Position numbers and translations under genes: made by a program
Origin: Parapedobacter sp051400755
Lineage (GTDB): Bacteria; Bacteroidota; Bacteroidia; Sphingobacteriales; Sphingobacteriaceae
Assembly: GCF_051400755.1 (NCBI RefSeq)
Contig: NZ_JBLFFL010000002.1
Span: 744,001-808,000, forward strand
Reading direction: 5' to 3'
DNA: 64,000 nucleotides
In this document: positions 8,503-16,735 of the stretch, piece by piece
Layout: each line of letters starts with the position of its first letter
Position numbering within the stretch: position 1 is the stretch's first letter
The notes under the pieces: generated by a model
Told to the model about the DNA's origin: nothing
Seen by the model: the letters and a program-made list of their open reading frames with translations, nothing else
Database searches by the model: none

Positions 8503-8894
8503 GATAATATTCCTTTGTTTTTACTAAGAATTGCATTTATCAATTCTTCAGCTTGATTTTTATCATACTTTTTGTACCGAGATTGCTCATTCCAGTCTTT
8601 TACTATTGTCCAGTTCATGATGAATTCACCATCACTTTTCAATGTCTCATATGATGTGTTTAAATCATCATCAAATTTAATTAATTTTTGCAGATCGTGC
8701 GTATATATATCGTTGATGAATTTCTTCTCCGGAATGTTATGTTCACTGATTTGTTTTGCTAAACACGCCTTAACACCACATTCCAACGCATAGCCCGCTA
8801 AATAGTATGCCCCACTATAGTGACCGTTAGCTAACAATGTCTTCGCTTCGTCAATACGCAACTTTGCAATCAGCTTAAACTCTTCTCTTTTCAT
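8481..8894 (-). CDS. HEPN domain protein
   Basis: A 137-residue alpha-helical protein with a HEPN core: AKTLLANGHYSGAYYLAGYA followed by LECGVKACLAKQI, then a conserved-looking IYTHDLQKLI. HEPN proteins are nucleic-acid-linked, often the toxin of two-gene modules. The catalytic Rx4-6H motif of RNase HEPN proteins is not evident in this sequence, so ribonuclease activity is doubtful and it may act by binding. First gene of a two-gene unit overlapping its partner by 22 bases. AT-richer than the surrounding core genes, consistent with acquisition. Possible toxin-antitoxin or antiviral module, but there is no direct evidence for that. Confidence 0.82.
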   Translation of the reverse strand: MKREEFKLIAKLRIDEAKTLLANGHYSGAYYLAGYALECGVKACLAKQISEHNIPEKKFINDIYTHDLQKLIKFDDDLNTSYETLKSDGEFIMNWTIVKDWNEQSRYKKYDKNQAEELINAILSKNKGILSWVQQYW

Positions 8895-8975
8895 AAGATA
8901 GTTAATTTGGCGATCAGGTCTACAGTCAGGGCTTCTTTCTTATAGCTGTAAAGATAAAAATTTTAGTAATTCAAG

Positions 8976-9104
8976 TCAAGAAAAATACTTGGCTTTTTTT
9001 ACCGTGCATACCCGTTTGAGCTCGCAGTGGTTCGCAATAGCGAAGGGGTATACTTCGTGTTCCTTGAACAAAGGGATACGGGTAAAGACAACAATGTCGG
9101 TCAT
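8976..9104 (-). CDS. Possible 42-residue small protein or gene remnant
   Basis: In the 340-base stretch between the HEPN gene and engB, a minus-strand ATG opens a 42-codon frame (MTDIVVFTRIPLFKEHEVYP...) with codon use like real genes. It has no recognised family, no signal peptide and no clear ribosome site. It could be a true small gene, the tail of a decayed gene, or chance. The rest of the stretch holds AT-rich sequence and the engB promoter. Confidence 0.3.
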   Translation of the reverse strand: MTDIVVFTRIPLFKEHEVYPFAIANHCELKRVCTVKKAKYFS

Positions 9105-9222
9105 AACACTGCAAATACACTGATCACACTATTGCGGTAGATCAAAAGAAAACAACTCGACATTATGGGGCCGCACGATTACTCAATCTGCCGTATTTCC
9201 ACCGGGAAATGACCATTTGTGT

Positions 9223-9230
9223 TACCTTTG
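9223..9230 (+). promoter_or_regulatory. -7 element of the engB promoter, 4 bases from the ATG
   Basis: TACCTTTG, an exact TAnnTTTG match. It ends 4 bases before the ATG at 9235, so transcription should begin at or near the start codon. No clear -33 box is visible. Confidence 0.6.
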
Positions 9231-9234
9231 CACC

Positions 9235-9852
9235 ATGGTCATCAAAACGGCGACGTTTATCAGCAGCAATAACCGGGTGGACAAACTGCCAGCCGCTAAC
9301 TTGCCGGAGTATGCATTTATCGGACGTTCGAATGTCGGTAAATCATCTCTTATCAATGCCCTGACGGGAAATCGCCATTTGGCCAAGACATCGCAGACAC
9401 CGGGTAAAACCCAGTTGATCAACCACTTTCTGATCAATGATGCCTGGTATCTGGTGGATTTGCCAGGCTATGGGTTTGCAAAGACGTCCAAAAGCAATCG
9501 CGCCGCGTGGGAAAAGTTTATTCGCCGCTACCTGTTGATGCGCGAAAACCTGCTATGCGTGTTTGTCCTGATTGACAGCCGCCTTGATCCGCAGCGGCTC
9601 GATCTGGATTTCTGCTGTTGGCTCGGCGAAAACAGCATCCCGTTTATGCTGGTTTTCACCAAAGCTGATAAGCAGTCGCAAGCCAAATCGACCGCCAATG
9701 TTGAAAAGTTTAAGCGGGCGCTCCAGCAATGGTTTGAGGAGGTGCCTCCGCTTTTTCTTACGTCAGCCGAGACGGGTATGGGTTGCGAACCCCTGTTGAC
9801 GACCATTGATGACATTAATCAGAACTTTCAGCCTGTTGACGTCGATCGCTAG
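9235..9852 (+). CDS. engB: Ribosome biogenesis GTP-binding protein YihA/YsxC
   Basis: TRAFAC-class GTPase of about 205 residues required for assembly of the 50S subunit. G1 is GRSNVGKSSLINALTG, switch/G2 region has QTPGKTQLINHF, G3 is DLPGYGFA, G4 is TKADK and G5 is TSAETG. The ATG at 9235 (MVIKTATFIS) is chosen because the -7 element ends just upstream; a TTG at 9217 would lie upstream of the promoter element. It is followed after 9 bases by the UbiA-like gene, which is probably co-transcribed. Confidence 0.95.
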   Translation: MVIKTATFISSNNRVDKLPAANLPEYAFIGRSNVGKSSLINALTGNRHLAKTSQTPGKTQLINHFLINDAWYLVDLPGYGFAKTSKSNRAAWEKFIRRYLLMRENLLCVFVLIDSRLDPQRLDLDFCCWLGENSIPFMLVFTKADKQSQAKSTANVEKFKRALQQWFEEVPPLFLTSAETGMGCEPLLTTIDDINQNFQPVDVDR

Positions 9853-9861
9853 CTTACGTTT

Positions 9862-10710
9862 ATGAAGAAATATTTTTCGCTTGTCCTGTTTGCACACAGT
9901 GTGTTTGCACTGCCCTTTGCCATCATTGGTTTCTTTCTTGCCATTAACACGACCGGTTATCGTTTTGATTGGCTCCAATTGGTGCTGATGCTCGCCTGCA
10001 TGGTTTTTGCCCGTAATGCAGCGATGGCGTTCAACCGTTACCTGGATCGCGATATCGATGCCGCCAATCCACGCACCGCCATGCGCGACATCCCCGCAGG
10101 CCGGGTAAGCGCCGGTCAGGCGCTGGCATTCACGGTTATCAATTGCCTGCTGTTCATCGCAGCTACCTGGTTTATCAACCGGATCTGCTTTTTCTTGTCG
10201 CCGGTAGCGCTCGCAGTGGTATTGGGCTACAGTTATATGAAGCGGTTGACGCCGCTTTGTCACCTGGTGCTCGGCTTAGGGTTGGGCTTGGCTCCGCTTG
10301 GCGCCTATCTCGTCGTCGCGGGTGCATTTGATATTATCCCTGTTTTCTATTCGCTGGCGGTATTGTTTTGGGTCGGTGGATTTGATATCATTTATGCGTT
10401 ACAGGACGAGGAATTTGACCGCCAGCATCACCTGAATTCGATTCCCGCTTGGCTGGGCAAACGGAAGGCCCTGCGGGTATCGGAGGTCTTTCATGTCCTT
10501 TCGGCTGTATTCGTGATATTGCCCATGTTTTTCATTTCGTTAAGCTGGTTTTATTTTCTTGGTGTGATCTTCTATTGCGGATTGCTCATCTATCAACACC
10601 GGATCGTAAGCCCCTCGGATTTAAGCAGAGTAGACCGCGCCTTCATGACCACTAATGGCATTGCCTCCGTGGTGTTCGCCTGTTTTTTCCTGTTGGATAT
10701 GGTTTTTTGA
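9862..10710 (+). CDS. UbiA-like prenyltransferase (probably menaquinone pathway)
   Basis: Integral membrane prenyltransferase of 282 residues with about eight or nine hydrophobic segments. The first Asp-rich motif is NRYLDRDIDAANPRTAMRDI and the second is YALQDEEFDRQHHLNSIP, both as in UbiA enzymes. It transfers a polyprenyl chain to an aromatic ring. In a Bacteroidota cell without ubiquinone the likely product is a menaquinone precursor; it looks like the 'ubiA-other'/MqnP type used in the futalosine route, although MenA has not been excluded. No other menaquinone genes are in the window. It follows engB by 9 bases. Confidence 0.85.
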   Translation: MKKYFSLVLFAHSVFALPFAIIGFFLAINTTGYRFDWLQLVLMLACMVFARNAAMAFNRYLDRDIDAANPRTAMRDIPAGRVSAGQALAFTVINCLLFIAATWFINRICFFLSPVALAVVLGYSYMKRLTPLCHLVLGLGLGLAPLGAYLVVAGAFDIIPVFYSLAVLFWVGGFDIIYALQDEEFDRQHHLNSIPAWLGKRKALRVSEVFHVLSAVFVILPMFFISLSWFYFLGVIFYCGLLIYQHRIVSPSDLSRVDRAFMTTNGIASVVFACFFLLDMVF

Positions 10711-10759
10711 TTTGCCTTTACCTGAATAAATGCCTTTATTTGCAGAAATCCAAAAATCA

Positions 10760-13090
10760 ATGGCGAAAAACTTACTGATTGTAGAGTCACCGGCAAAAGC
10801 GAAAACAATAGAAGGATACCTGGGTAAGGATTTTCTGGTCAAATCCAGCTACGGTCATATCCGTGATCTGGTGAAGACGGATGACGCCATCGATACCGCC
10901 AATAACTTTGAACAGAAATATGAGGTTCCCGCTGATAAGAAAGCGGTGGTCAGTGAGTTAAAGAAACTCGCCAAAGCAGCCGAAACGGTATGGCTCGCGT
11001 CCGACGAGGACCGCGAAGGAGAGGCCATTTCTTGGCATTTATATGAAACCCTTGGTCTGCACAATGACAAGACCAAGCGCATTGTTTTCCACGAAATTAC
11101 CAAGCCGGCCATCCTCAAGGCCATTGAAACGCCGAGGAGCATTGACTTTAATTTGGTCAACGCCCAACAGGCGCGTCGGGTACTCGACAGGTTGGTCGGG
11201 TTTGAACTTTCGCCGGTACTGTGGAAAAAAGTAAAACCGGCCCTTTCGGCAGGCAGGGTGCAGTCTGTCGCCGTTCGTTTGATTGTCGATCGCGAACGGG
11301 AGATCAACCGGTTCAACGCCGAGGCGGCATTTAAAATCGTAGCGATTTTTCATACCGATAATCCCAAGGAACTGTTCAAGGCGGAGCTGCCGAAGCGGTT
11401 CGCCGCGATCGCCGATGCCGAGCGTTTCCTTGCGGACTGCGCCGATGCCGGTTTCGTGGTCAATAGCTTGGAAACAAAGCCTTCCAAGCGGAATCCGGCA
11501 GCACCCTTCACAACATCGACCTTGCAACAGGAGGCCAGTCGTAAGCTTGGCTTCTCCGTGGCCCGTACCATGTCGGTCGCTCAACGGCTTTACGAAGCCG
11601 GACGCATCACCTATATGCGTACCGACTCCGTCAACCTTAGCGATACGGCGCTTCAGGGCGCCGAAGAGGAAATCAAGTCGGCATACGGCGGCAACTATCA
11701 TAAGCGCCGGCAGTACCGTACCAAATCAGCGGGTGCGCAAGAGGCGCACGAAGCCATCAGGCCCACGTACTTCGACCGGCACACGATTGAAGGCGACAAT
11801 GCTGAGCGACGGCTGTATGAACTGATTTGGAAACGGGCTATCGCCTCACAGATGAGCGAGGCGGAGTTTGAGAAAACCACGGCGAAGATCGGGATTTCAA
11901 CACGGGATGAAGAATTGGTAGCCAATGGAGAAGTCATGCGTTTCGACGGGTTTCTCAAGGTTTATTTCGAATCGACCGATGAGGATCAGGAGCCCAGCAT
12001 GGATGAGGATGTGGCCAATGCCTTATTGCCTCCGCTGAAAAAGGATCAACCGGTACGCTTGAAGACGATGACGGCGACTGAGCGTTTCTCGCGCCCGTCC
12101 GCCCGGTATACCGAGGCGAGCCTGGTCAAGAAACTGGAGGAGCTGGGCATCGGCCGCCCGTCCACCTATGCACCTACGATCTCCACCATCCAAAACAGGG
12201 GTTATGTCGTGAAGGAAGACCGCGACGGCAAGCCAAGGGACTTCCGGGTATTGGAACTGGTGGGGGGTAAGCTGTCGACGTTGACGAAAACCGAGATCAC
12301 CGGGGCTGAAAAATCCAAGCTATTCCCAACGGATATCGGCGTAGTGGTCAATGACTTTCTCGTGGAGCACTTCAAGGGGATTGTGGATTTTAACTTCACG
12401 GCTAAAGTGGAGAAGGAATTTGACGAAATCGCACAGGGTTTGAAGGAATGGACGGATATGCTTCACGGGTTTTACAAGCCGTTTCATATGGAAGTAGAAA
12501 CCACCATTAAAACGGCTGATCGGGCGACGAATGAGCGGGAGCTCGGTGCCGACCCACAAACAGGCAAACGGGTGAGCGTGCGCATCGGGCGGTTCGGGCC
12601 CATGGTGCAAATCGGATCGGCCGACGACGAGGAAAAGCCGCGGTTTGCGAGCTTGCGGCCGGGACAGATGATTGAAACGATCACCTTTGAGGATGCGCTG
12701 GAGTTGTTCAAATTGCCTAAAAAGGTCGGTGAATTTGAGGGTAAGGAGATGACCGTGGCGATCGGTAAGTTTGGTCCCTATATCCGCCATGATAATGCGT
12801 TTTATTCGCTTCCGAAGGAAGTGGATCCGCACGATGTAACCACGGATTCGGCGATCCAAATTATTCGGGATAAACGTCAAAAGGATATTGAAAAGGTCGT
12901 CAAGGTGTTTGACGAAAATCCCGATGCTCGGATCGAGAACGGCCGGTGGGGACCTTTTATTCGGTTTGGCAAGCAGAACATCAAGATACCCAAAGGTACG
13001 GAAGCGACTGATGTGACCTATGCCGATGTGCTTAAATGGGCCGAAGCCGGCGAGCAAAAACCGAAGAAGAAAGCGAAGGGACGGAAGTAG
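10760..13090 (+). CDS. topA: DNA topoisomerase I (type IA)
   Basis: Relaxes negative supercoils by single-strand passage. The 776-residue protein opens with the Toprim motif NLLIVESPAKAKTIEGYLG, has the acidic ASDEDREGEAISWH motif, and the active-site Tyr285 in GRITYMRTDSVNLS. The C-terminal third carries topoisomerase C-terminal repeats (VSVRIGRFGPMVQ, VAIGKFGPYIRH, ENGRWGPFIRFG) instead of Cys4 zinc fingers, and ends in a lysine-rich tail (KPKKKAKGRK). ATG 10760 is preferred to an in-frame ATG at 10730 because a near-consensus -7 element (TTTATTTG, about 10737-10744) lies between them. The next two genes follow with gaps of 9 and 3 bases. Confidence 0.96.
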   Translation: MAKNLLIVESPAKAKTIEGYLGKDFLVKSSYGHIRDLVKTDDAIDTANNFEQKYEVPADKKAVVSELKKLAKAAETVWLASDEDREGEAISWHLYETLGLHNDKTKRIVFHEITKPAILKAIETPRSIDFNLVNAQQARRVLDRLVGFELSPVLWKKVKPALSAGRVQSVAVRLIVDREREINRFNAEAAFKIVAIFHTDNPKELFKAELPKRFAAIADAERFLADCADAGFVVNSLETKPSKRNPAAPFTTSTLQQEASRKLGFSVARTMSVAQRLYEAGRITYMRTDSVNLSDTALQGAEEEIKSAYGGNYHKRRQYRTKSAGAQEAHEAIRPTYFDRHTIEGDNAERRLYELIWKRAIASQMSEAEFEKTTAKIGISTRDEELVANGEVMRFDGFLKVYFESTDEDQEPSMDEDVANALLPPLKKDQPVRLKTMTATERFSRPSARYTEASLVKKLEELGIGRPSTYAPTISTIQNRGYVVKEDRDGKPRDFRVLELVGGKLSTLTKTEITGAEKSKLFPTDIGVVVNDFLVEHFKGIVDFNFTAKVEKEFDEIAQGLKEWTDMLHGFYKPFHMEVETTIKTADRATNERELGADPQTGKRVSVRIGRFGPMVQIGSADDEEKPRFASLRPGQMIETITFEDALELFKLPKKVGEFEGKEMTVAIGKFGPYIRHDNAFYSLPKEVDPHDVTTDSAIQIIRDKRQKDIEKVVKVFDENPDARIENGRWGPFIRFGKQNIKIPKGTEATDVTYADVLKWAEAGEQKPKKKAKGRK

Positions 13091-13099
13091 GAGGGTGAC

Positions 13100-13513
13100 A
13101 TGAAAAAAGATCTGCCGGAAAATATTGTCCAGGATATCTCGGTTGCGGCGGTGCTGGAGAGCGACTCGCCTGCGGGACAGGTATGGTATGTGTACCTCAT
13201 CAATGAAAAGGATGTGCCGGTAAAAAACGTAATGGTGAGCTCAAAAGGATATGGGACCAAGGACGAAAAGGAGGTGAAGACATCCATTTTAAGGCATTTT
13301 ATCGGTGATATCGATCCGCATGACTATGCAAAGATCGAGGCCATCGACGAGCAGGTGTTCGGACTGACCAATGAATACTGGGTTAGCTATTATATTGACG
13401 GCACCATCTATGACAAAAAATACATTTTCCTTCCGGAGAGCATCATTGATGAAAACCTAATGAAAATCCCGGTACTGAATAAACCCGGCGTGTTGATCGG
13501 AGGCGTCAGTTGA
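13100..13513 (+). CDS. Conserved protein of unknown function between topA and cmk
   Basis: A 137-residue soluble protein with no signal peptide. I recognise it as a Sphingobacteriaceae protein that is sometimes labelled as a phenylalanyl-tRNA synthetase fragment, but nothing in the sequence supports that label. Visible features: an N-terminal LPENIVQDISVAAVLESDSP, a central VKTSILRHFIGDIDPHDYAK and EQVFGLTNEYWVSYYIDGTI, and IYDKKYIFLPESIIDENL near the end. The close packing between topA and cmk suggests a housekeeping role. Function not assigned. Confidence 0.8.
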   Translation: MKKDLPENIVQDISVAAVLESDSPAGQVWYVYLINEKDVPVKNVMVSSKGYGTKDEKEVKTSILRHFIGDIDPHDYAKIEAIDEQVFGLTNEYWVSYYIDGTIYDKKYIFLPESIIDENLMKIPVLNKPGVLIGGVS

Positions 13514-13516
13514 TCG

Positions 13517-14185
13517 ATGGCAAGGACGAACCATATCATCGCCATCGACGGCTACTCTTCTTGCGGCAAAAGTACGCTGGCCAAGGCACTGGCTAAGGCA
13601 TTGCATTATGTCTATATCGATAGCGGTGCCATGTACCGCGCCGTGACCCTCTACATCATCCGGCATGCCATACCCTTGGAAGATGAGGAGAAAGTAGCCG
13701 AAGCGCTCCGCGACATCCATATCGACTTCCATCCCGAAGGGGGCAGCACGCGGATTTTGCTCAATGGAGAAGACGTATCTGAGGAAATCAGGCAAATGTA
13801 TGTCTCGGATTATGTCAGCGAGGTGAGCGCCATCAAGGCGGTGCGGCAGGCGATGGTTGCCCAGCAGCAGCGAATGGGACAGCGGCGGAACATCGTGATG
13901 GATGGGCGGGACATCGGTACGACTGTCTTCCCCGATGCTGATCTGAAGATCTTCATGACGGCAGATCCCAAGGTGCGGGCTGAAAGGCGATACCTCGAAC
14001 TGAAAAACAAGGGAACGGAAATTACCCTTGAAGAGGTTTTTGAAAACCTGGCGCATCGCGACTACATCGATACGACACGGGAGGAAAGTCCGCTGATACG
14101 GGCCGAAGATGCCATCATATTAGACAATACCGACCTTACTGAAGCCGAGCAGCTGCAATTTGTGCTCGACGGACTGCCGCACTGA
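13517..14185 (+). CDS. cmk: (d)CMP kinase
   Basis: Phosphorylates CMP and dCMP with ATP. 222 residues; P-loop IAIDGYSSCGKSTLAKALAK near the N-terminus, then the substrate segment YIDSGAMYRAVTLY, and NIVMDGRDIGTTVFPDADLK followed by FMTADPKVRAERRYLEL. These are in the order expected for cytidylate kinase. Shorter insertion than E. coli Cmk but a complete core. It starts 3 bases after the preceding gene, probably the last gene of the topA unit, and converges with the aminotransferase gene (6-base gap, no obvious terminator). Confidence 0.95.
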   Translation: MARTNHIIAIDGYSSCGKSTLAKALAKALHYVYIDSGAMYRAVTLYIIRHAIPLEDEEKVAEALRDIHIDFHPEGGSTRILLNGEDVSEEIRQMYVSDYVSEVSAIKAVRQAMVAQQQRMGQRRNIVMDGRDIGTTVFPDADLKIFMTADPKVRAERRYLELKNKGTEITLEEVFENLAHRDYIDTTREESPLIRAEDAIILDNTDLTEAEQLQFVLDGLPH

Positions 14186-14190
14186 TCGCG

Positions 14191-15390
14191 CTATTCCGTG
14201 TGCCCCGGATATGCGGCCAAGCCTTTTTCGAGGCATATCAATGCCTTTTTCAAGTCGTTGATATTTAATACGTAAGCTAATCTTACTTCATCTTTCCCTG
14301 CGCCTGGTGTGCTGTAGAATCCGCTTGCGGGAGCCATCATCACCGTTTGGTTTTCGTAGGCGAAATGCTCCAGCATCCATTGGCAGAAACGATCGGCGTC
14401 GTCAATAGGGAGGCGGGCGACCACGTAGAATGCACCGCCCGGATTGGGACAGTAGACGCCGCTGATGTCATTGAGTCCGGCCACTAAGGCATTTCTCCGT
14501 GCGGTATATTCCGCTTTGACGGAATCAAAATAGCTTTGCGGCGTATCCACAGCGGCTTCCGCCGCGATTTGGGCCACCGCAGGCGGACTGAGCCGTGCTT
14601 GTGCAAATTTGAGTGCCGCGCTCCAGACGTCCTTGTTTTTGGTGATCATACACCCCAAGCGGGCTCCGCATGCGCTGTACCGTTTGGATACGGTATCCAA
14701 TACGATCACGTGTTGCTCAAGCCCTTCGAGGTGCATGGGTGACACAAATTCGCGGTCATCGTAGCAAAACTCGCGATAAGCCTCATCGGATAACAGAAAG
14801 AGGTCGTGCTTGAGGCAAAGATCGCGCAGGGCTTCCAGTTCCTCGCGCGAATACAGGTAACCCGTCGGATTATTCGGATTGCAAATGGCAATGGCTTTCG
14901 TTTTTTCGGTGATCAACTCTTCGAATGCCGCAATCGGCGGCAACGCAAATCCGCTGTCCATGTAAGACAGGATGGGCTTAATCGTAATGCCGGCCGAACG
15001 GGCAAAGCCGTTGTAATTGGCATAGAACGGTTCGGGGATGATGATTTCCTCTCCCGGATTGATGCAAGCCTGCATCGCGATGGTGATGGCTTCGGAACCG
15101 CCATTGGTGACGAGGACATCGGTTGGTGTGATGTTATACCCTAATTGGTTGTAATAACCACTGAGCTTATGGCGATAGGAAGCGGTTCCTTCCGAGGGCG
15201 TGTAGGCCCAAACCTTGAAATCAATGTTTTTGATGGCATCCAACATGACTTGAGGAGTCTCGATATCCGGCTGCCCGATATTGAGGTGATAGACGTGTTT
15301 ACCCTCCTGCTTCGCCTTGTCGGCATAGGGCGTTAGTTTACGGATGGGAGAGGCCGGCATTTCGCGGCCCTTGACGGATATAGAAGGCAT
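14191..15390 (-). CDS. Class I/II pyridoxal-phosphate aminotransferase (aspartate aminotransferase family)
   Basis: Fold-type I aminotransferase, 399 residues. Key segments: NIGQPDIETPQ, TNGGSEAITIAMQACINPG, ICNPNNPTGYLYS, LSDEAYREF and the PLP-lysine motif DTVSKRYSACGARLG, then PGGAFYVVARLP. It most resembles the I-gamma aspartate aminotransferases, with likely activity on aspartate or another amino acid and 2-oxoglutarate. The exact substrate cannot be fixed from the sequence. Convergent with cmk. A stretch of about 30 bases upstream separates it from the DUF1573 gene terminator. Confidence 0.88.
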   Translation of the reverse strand: MPSISVKGREMPASPIRKLTPYADKAKQEGKHVYHLNIGQPDIETPQVMLDAIKNIDFKVWAYTPSEGTASYRHKLSGYYNQLGYNITPTDVLVTNGGSEAITIAMQACINPGEEIIIPEPFYANYNGFARSAGITIKPILSYMDSGFALPPIAAFEELITEKTKAIAICNPNNPTGYLYSREELEALRDLCLKHDLFLLSDEAYREFCYDDREFVSPMHLEGLEQHVIVLDTVSKRYSACGARLGCMITKNKDVWSAALKFAQARLSPPAVAQIAAEAAVDTPQSYFDSVKAEYTARRNALVAGLNDISGVYCPNPGGAFYVVARLPIDDADRFCQWMLEHFAYENQTVMMAPASGFYSTPGAGKDEVRLAYVLNINDLKKALICLEKGLAAYPGHTE

Positions 15391-15443
15391 AATGCTGCGC
15401 TATTTTTGCTGCAAACTTAAGGATAGCTTTTGACTTCACGGCA

Positions 15444-15472
15444 TAAAAAAACCGCTAATCATTTAGCGGTTT
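15444..15472 (-). terminator. Intrinsic terminator after the DUF1573 gene
   Basis: A perfect inverted repeat AAACCGCTAA / TTAGCGGTTT (10 bp, 4-base loop) at 15449-15472, followed on the minus strand by a run of seven or more T. It lies 27 bases past the DUF1573 stop. Confidence 0.85.
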
Positions 15473-15498
15473 CTGGATCTTGATTAAGCGATTGTCAA

Positions 15499-15888
15499 CT
15501 AACCGGTTACTTCACCTTTAATGTAAAGCGTCTTTACCGGTGTCTTGGTATTGGAACGCACGGTGAAATTTTTGGTGAAGGGCTGTTTCGCCGCTGCATT
15601 GAACGTCACCGATATGGTGCCTTTTTCACCGGGTTTTACCGGAGTCTTGGTAAACTCGGCAACGGAACAACCGCAAGAGGGTTTTACCTCGCTAATGATG
15701 ATCGGCTCCGTGCCGGCATTTTCAAAGGTAAACACGTGGGTTACCGGCTTGCCCTGCGGAATCTTGCCAAAGTCGTGTGTTTCCTTATCGAATTTAAATT
15801 CTGCCTTGCTATTATTTTGCTGACCCAAGGCAGTTGTACAAATAAACGCGACCAACACGGCGCATATCGTAGCAATCTTTTTCATCAT
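15499..15888 (-). CDS. Exported DUF1573 protein
   Basis: A 129-residue protein with signal peptide ending near ALGQ and one DUF1573 domain, an immunoglobulin-like fold of the ASPM-SPD-2-Hydin type: KETHDFGKIPQGKPVTHVFT, then SEVKPSCGCSVAEFTKTPV and KPGEKGTISVTFN. The CGC pair is a regular feature of the family. It is presumably a periplasmic or surface protein of unknown role, common in Bacteroidota. It stands alone between a terminator and the queE gene. Confidence 0.9.
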   Translation of the reverse strand: MMKKIATICAVLVAFICTTALGQQNNSKAEFKFDKETHDFGKIPQGKPVTHVFTFENAGTEPIIISEVKPSCGCSVAEFTKTPVKPGEKGTISVTFNAAAKQPFTKNFTVRSNTKTPVKTLYIKGEVTG

Positions 15889-15977
15889 GTTTTTCTTTAG
15901 TTTTTTGTTTCAGTACTGTTTATCTGCTATACAAACGTACTGTTTTGGAATGATAAGGTCAAATAATGTTCCAAATT

Positions 15978-16601
15978 TTAGGGGATATTGAGGTATTTAT
16001 GGGTTTGCAGTGAAATCTCCCATTTCGGGTGCTGCTTTACATATTCCACAATTAGCGGTGTCATCGCTTGGGCATTAGACCATTCTGGCTGCAGGTAAAG
16101 CCGGCAATTTTTTGGGGCGAGCGCTGCATGTTGCTCGGCCCAGTCAAAGTCGCTTTTATTGAAGATGATGACTTTCAGTTCGCCTGCGGCAGCAATGACA
16201 TCGGGCAGCGGCCGCTTGAACTTCTTTGGTGACAGGCATATCCAGTCCCAATGCCCGCTCAATGGATAAGCGCCGGAAGTCTCCATGAAAGTCTTGATCC
16301 CCGCCGCTTGCAATCCATGGGTAAGGTAATCGAGGTCATAGAGCAATGGCTCTCCGCCGGTGACTACCACTGTTTTTGAGGGATATTGCTTTGCATGCTC
16401 GATGATGGTGTCTGCGTCAGTAAGCGGGTGCAATTCGGCATTCCAGCTTTCTTTGACATCACACCAATGGCATCCCACATCACACCCCCCCAAACGGATA
16501 AAATAAGCTGCTTTGCCCGTGTGGTATCCCTCACCTTGGATGGTGTAAAATTCTTCCATCAAAGGAAGTTGTGTGCCGTCTATTGGTACCTGTTGAGCCA
16601 T
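15978..16601 (-). CDS. queE: 7-carboxy-7-deazaguanine synthase (radical SAM)
   Basis: Converts 6-carboxytetrahydropterin to 7-carboxy-7-deazaguanine in the queuosine/7-deazaguanine pathway. 207 residues, with EEFYTIQGEGYHTGKAAYFI and the radical-SAM cluster C-x3-C-x2-C at Cys40, Cys44 and Cys47 (GGCDVGCHWCDVKESW), then TGGEPLLYDLDYL. No queC, queD or queF is in the window. The ATG at 16601 is preferred over an in-frame TTG at 16619, which would fall on the -7 element. A cryptic label as nrdG-like activase is unlikely given the family signature. Confidence 0.93.
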   Translation of the reverse strand: MAQQVPIDGTQLPLMEEFYTIQGEGYHTGKAAYFIRLGGCDVGCHWCDVKESWNAELHPLTDADTIIEHAKQYPSKTVVVTGGEPLLYDLDYLTHGLQAAGIKTFMETSGAYPLSGHWDWICLSPKKFKRPLPDVIAAAGELKVIIFNKSDFDWAEQHAALAPKNCRLYLQPEWSNAQAMTPLIVEYVKQHPKWEISLQTHKYLNIP

Positions 16602-16616
16602 GTTATCTTTGCGCGG

Positions 16617-16624
16617 CAAAGGTA
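16617..16624 (-). promoter_or_regulatory. -7 element of the queE promoter
   Basis: Minus-strand TACCTTTG (exact TAnnTTTG), ending 15 bases before the queE ATG, giving an expected leader under 10 bases. Confidence 0.55.
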
Positions 16625-16705
16625 CGGAAATTTACGGAAATCAAATTTTTTAACCCGACTGTCGCGTTTTATCGGGTTTCTTCGTCAATATCATAAACTA
16701 ACTGA

Positions 16706-16713
16706 TATTTTTG
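16706..16713 (+). promoter_or_regulatory. -7 element of the LVIVD lipoprotein promoter
   Basis: TATTTTTG, an exact TAnnTTTG match, 22 bases before the ATG at 16736; transcription expected near 16720. Confidence 0.5.
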
Positions 16714-16735
16714 TCGGACCTAAAACAAAATACTG

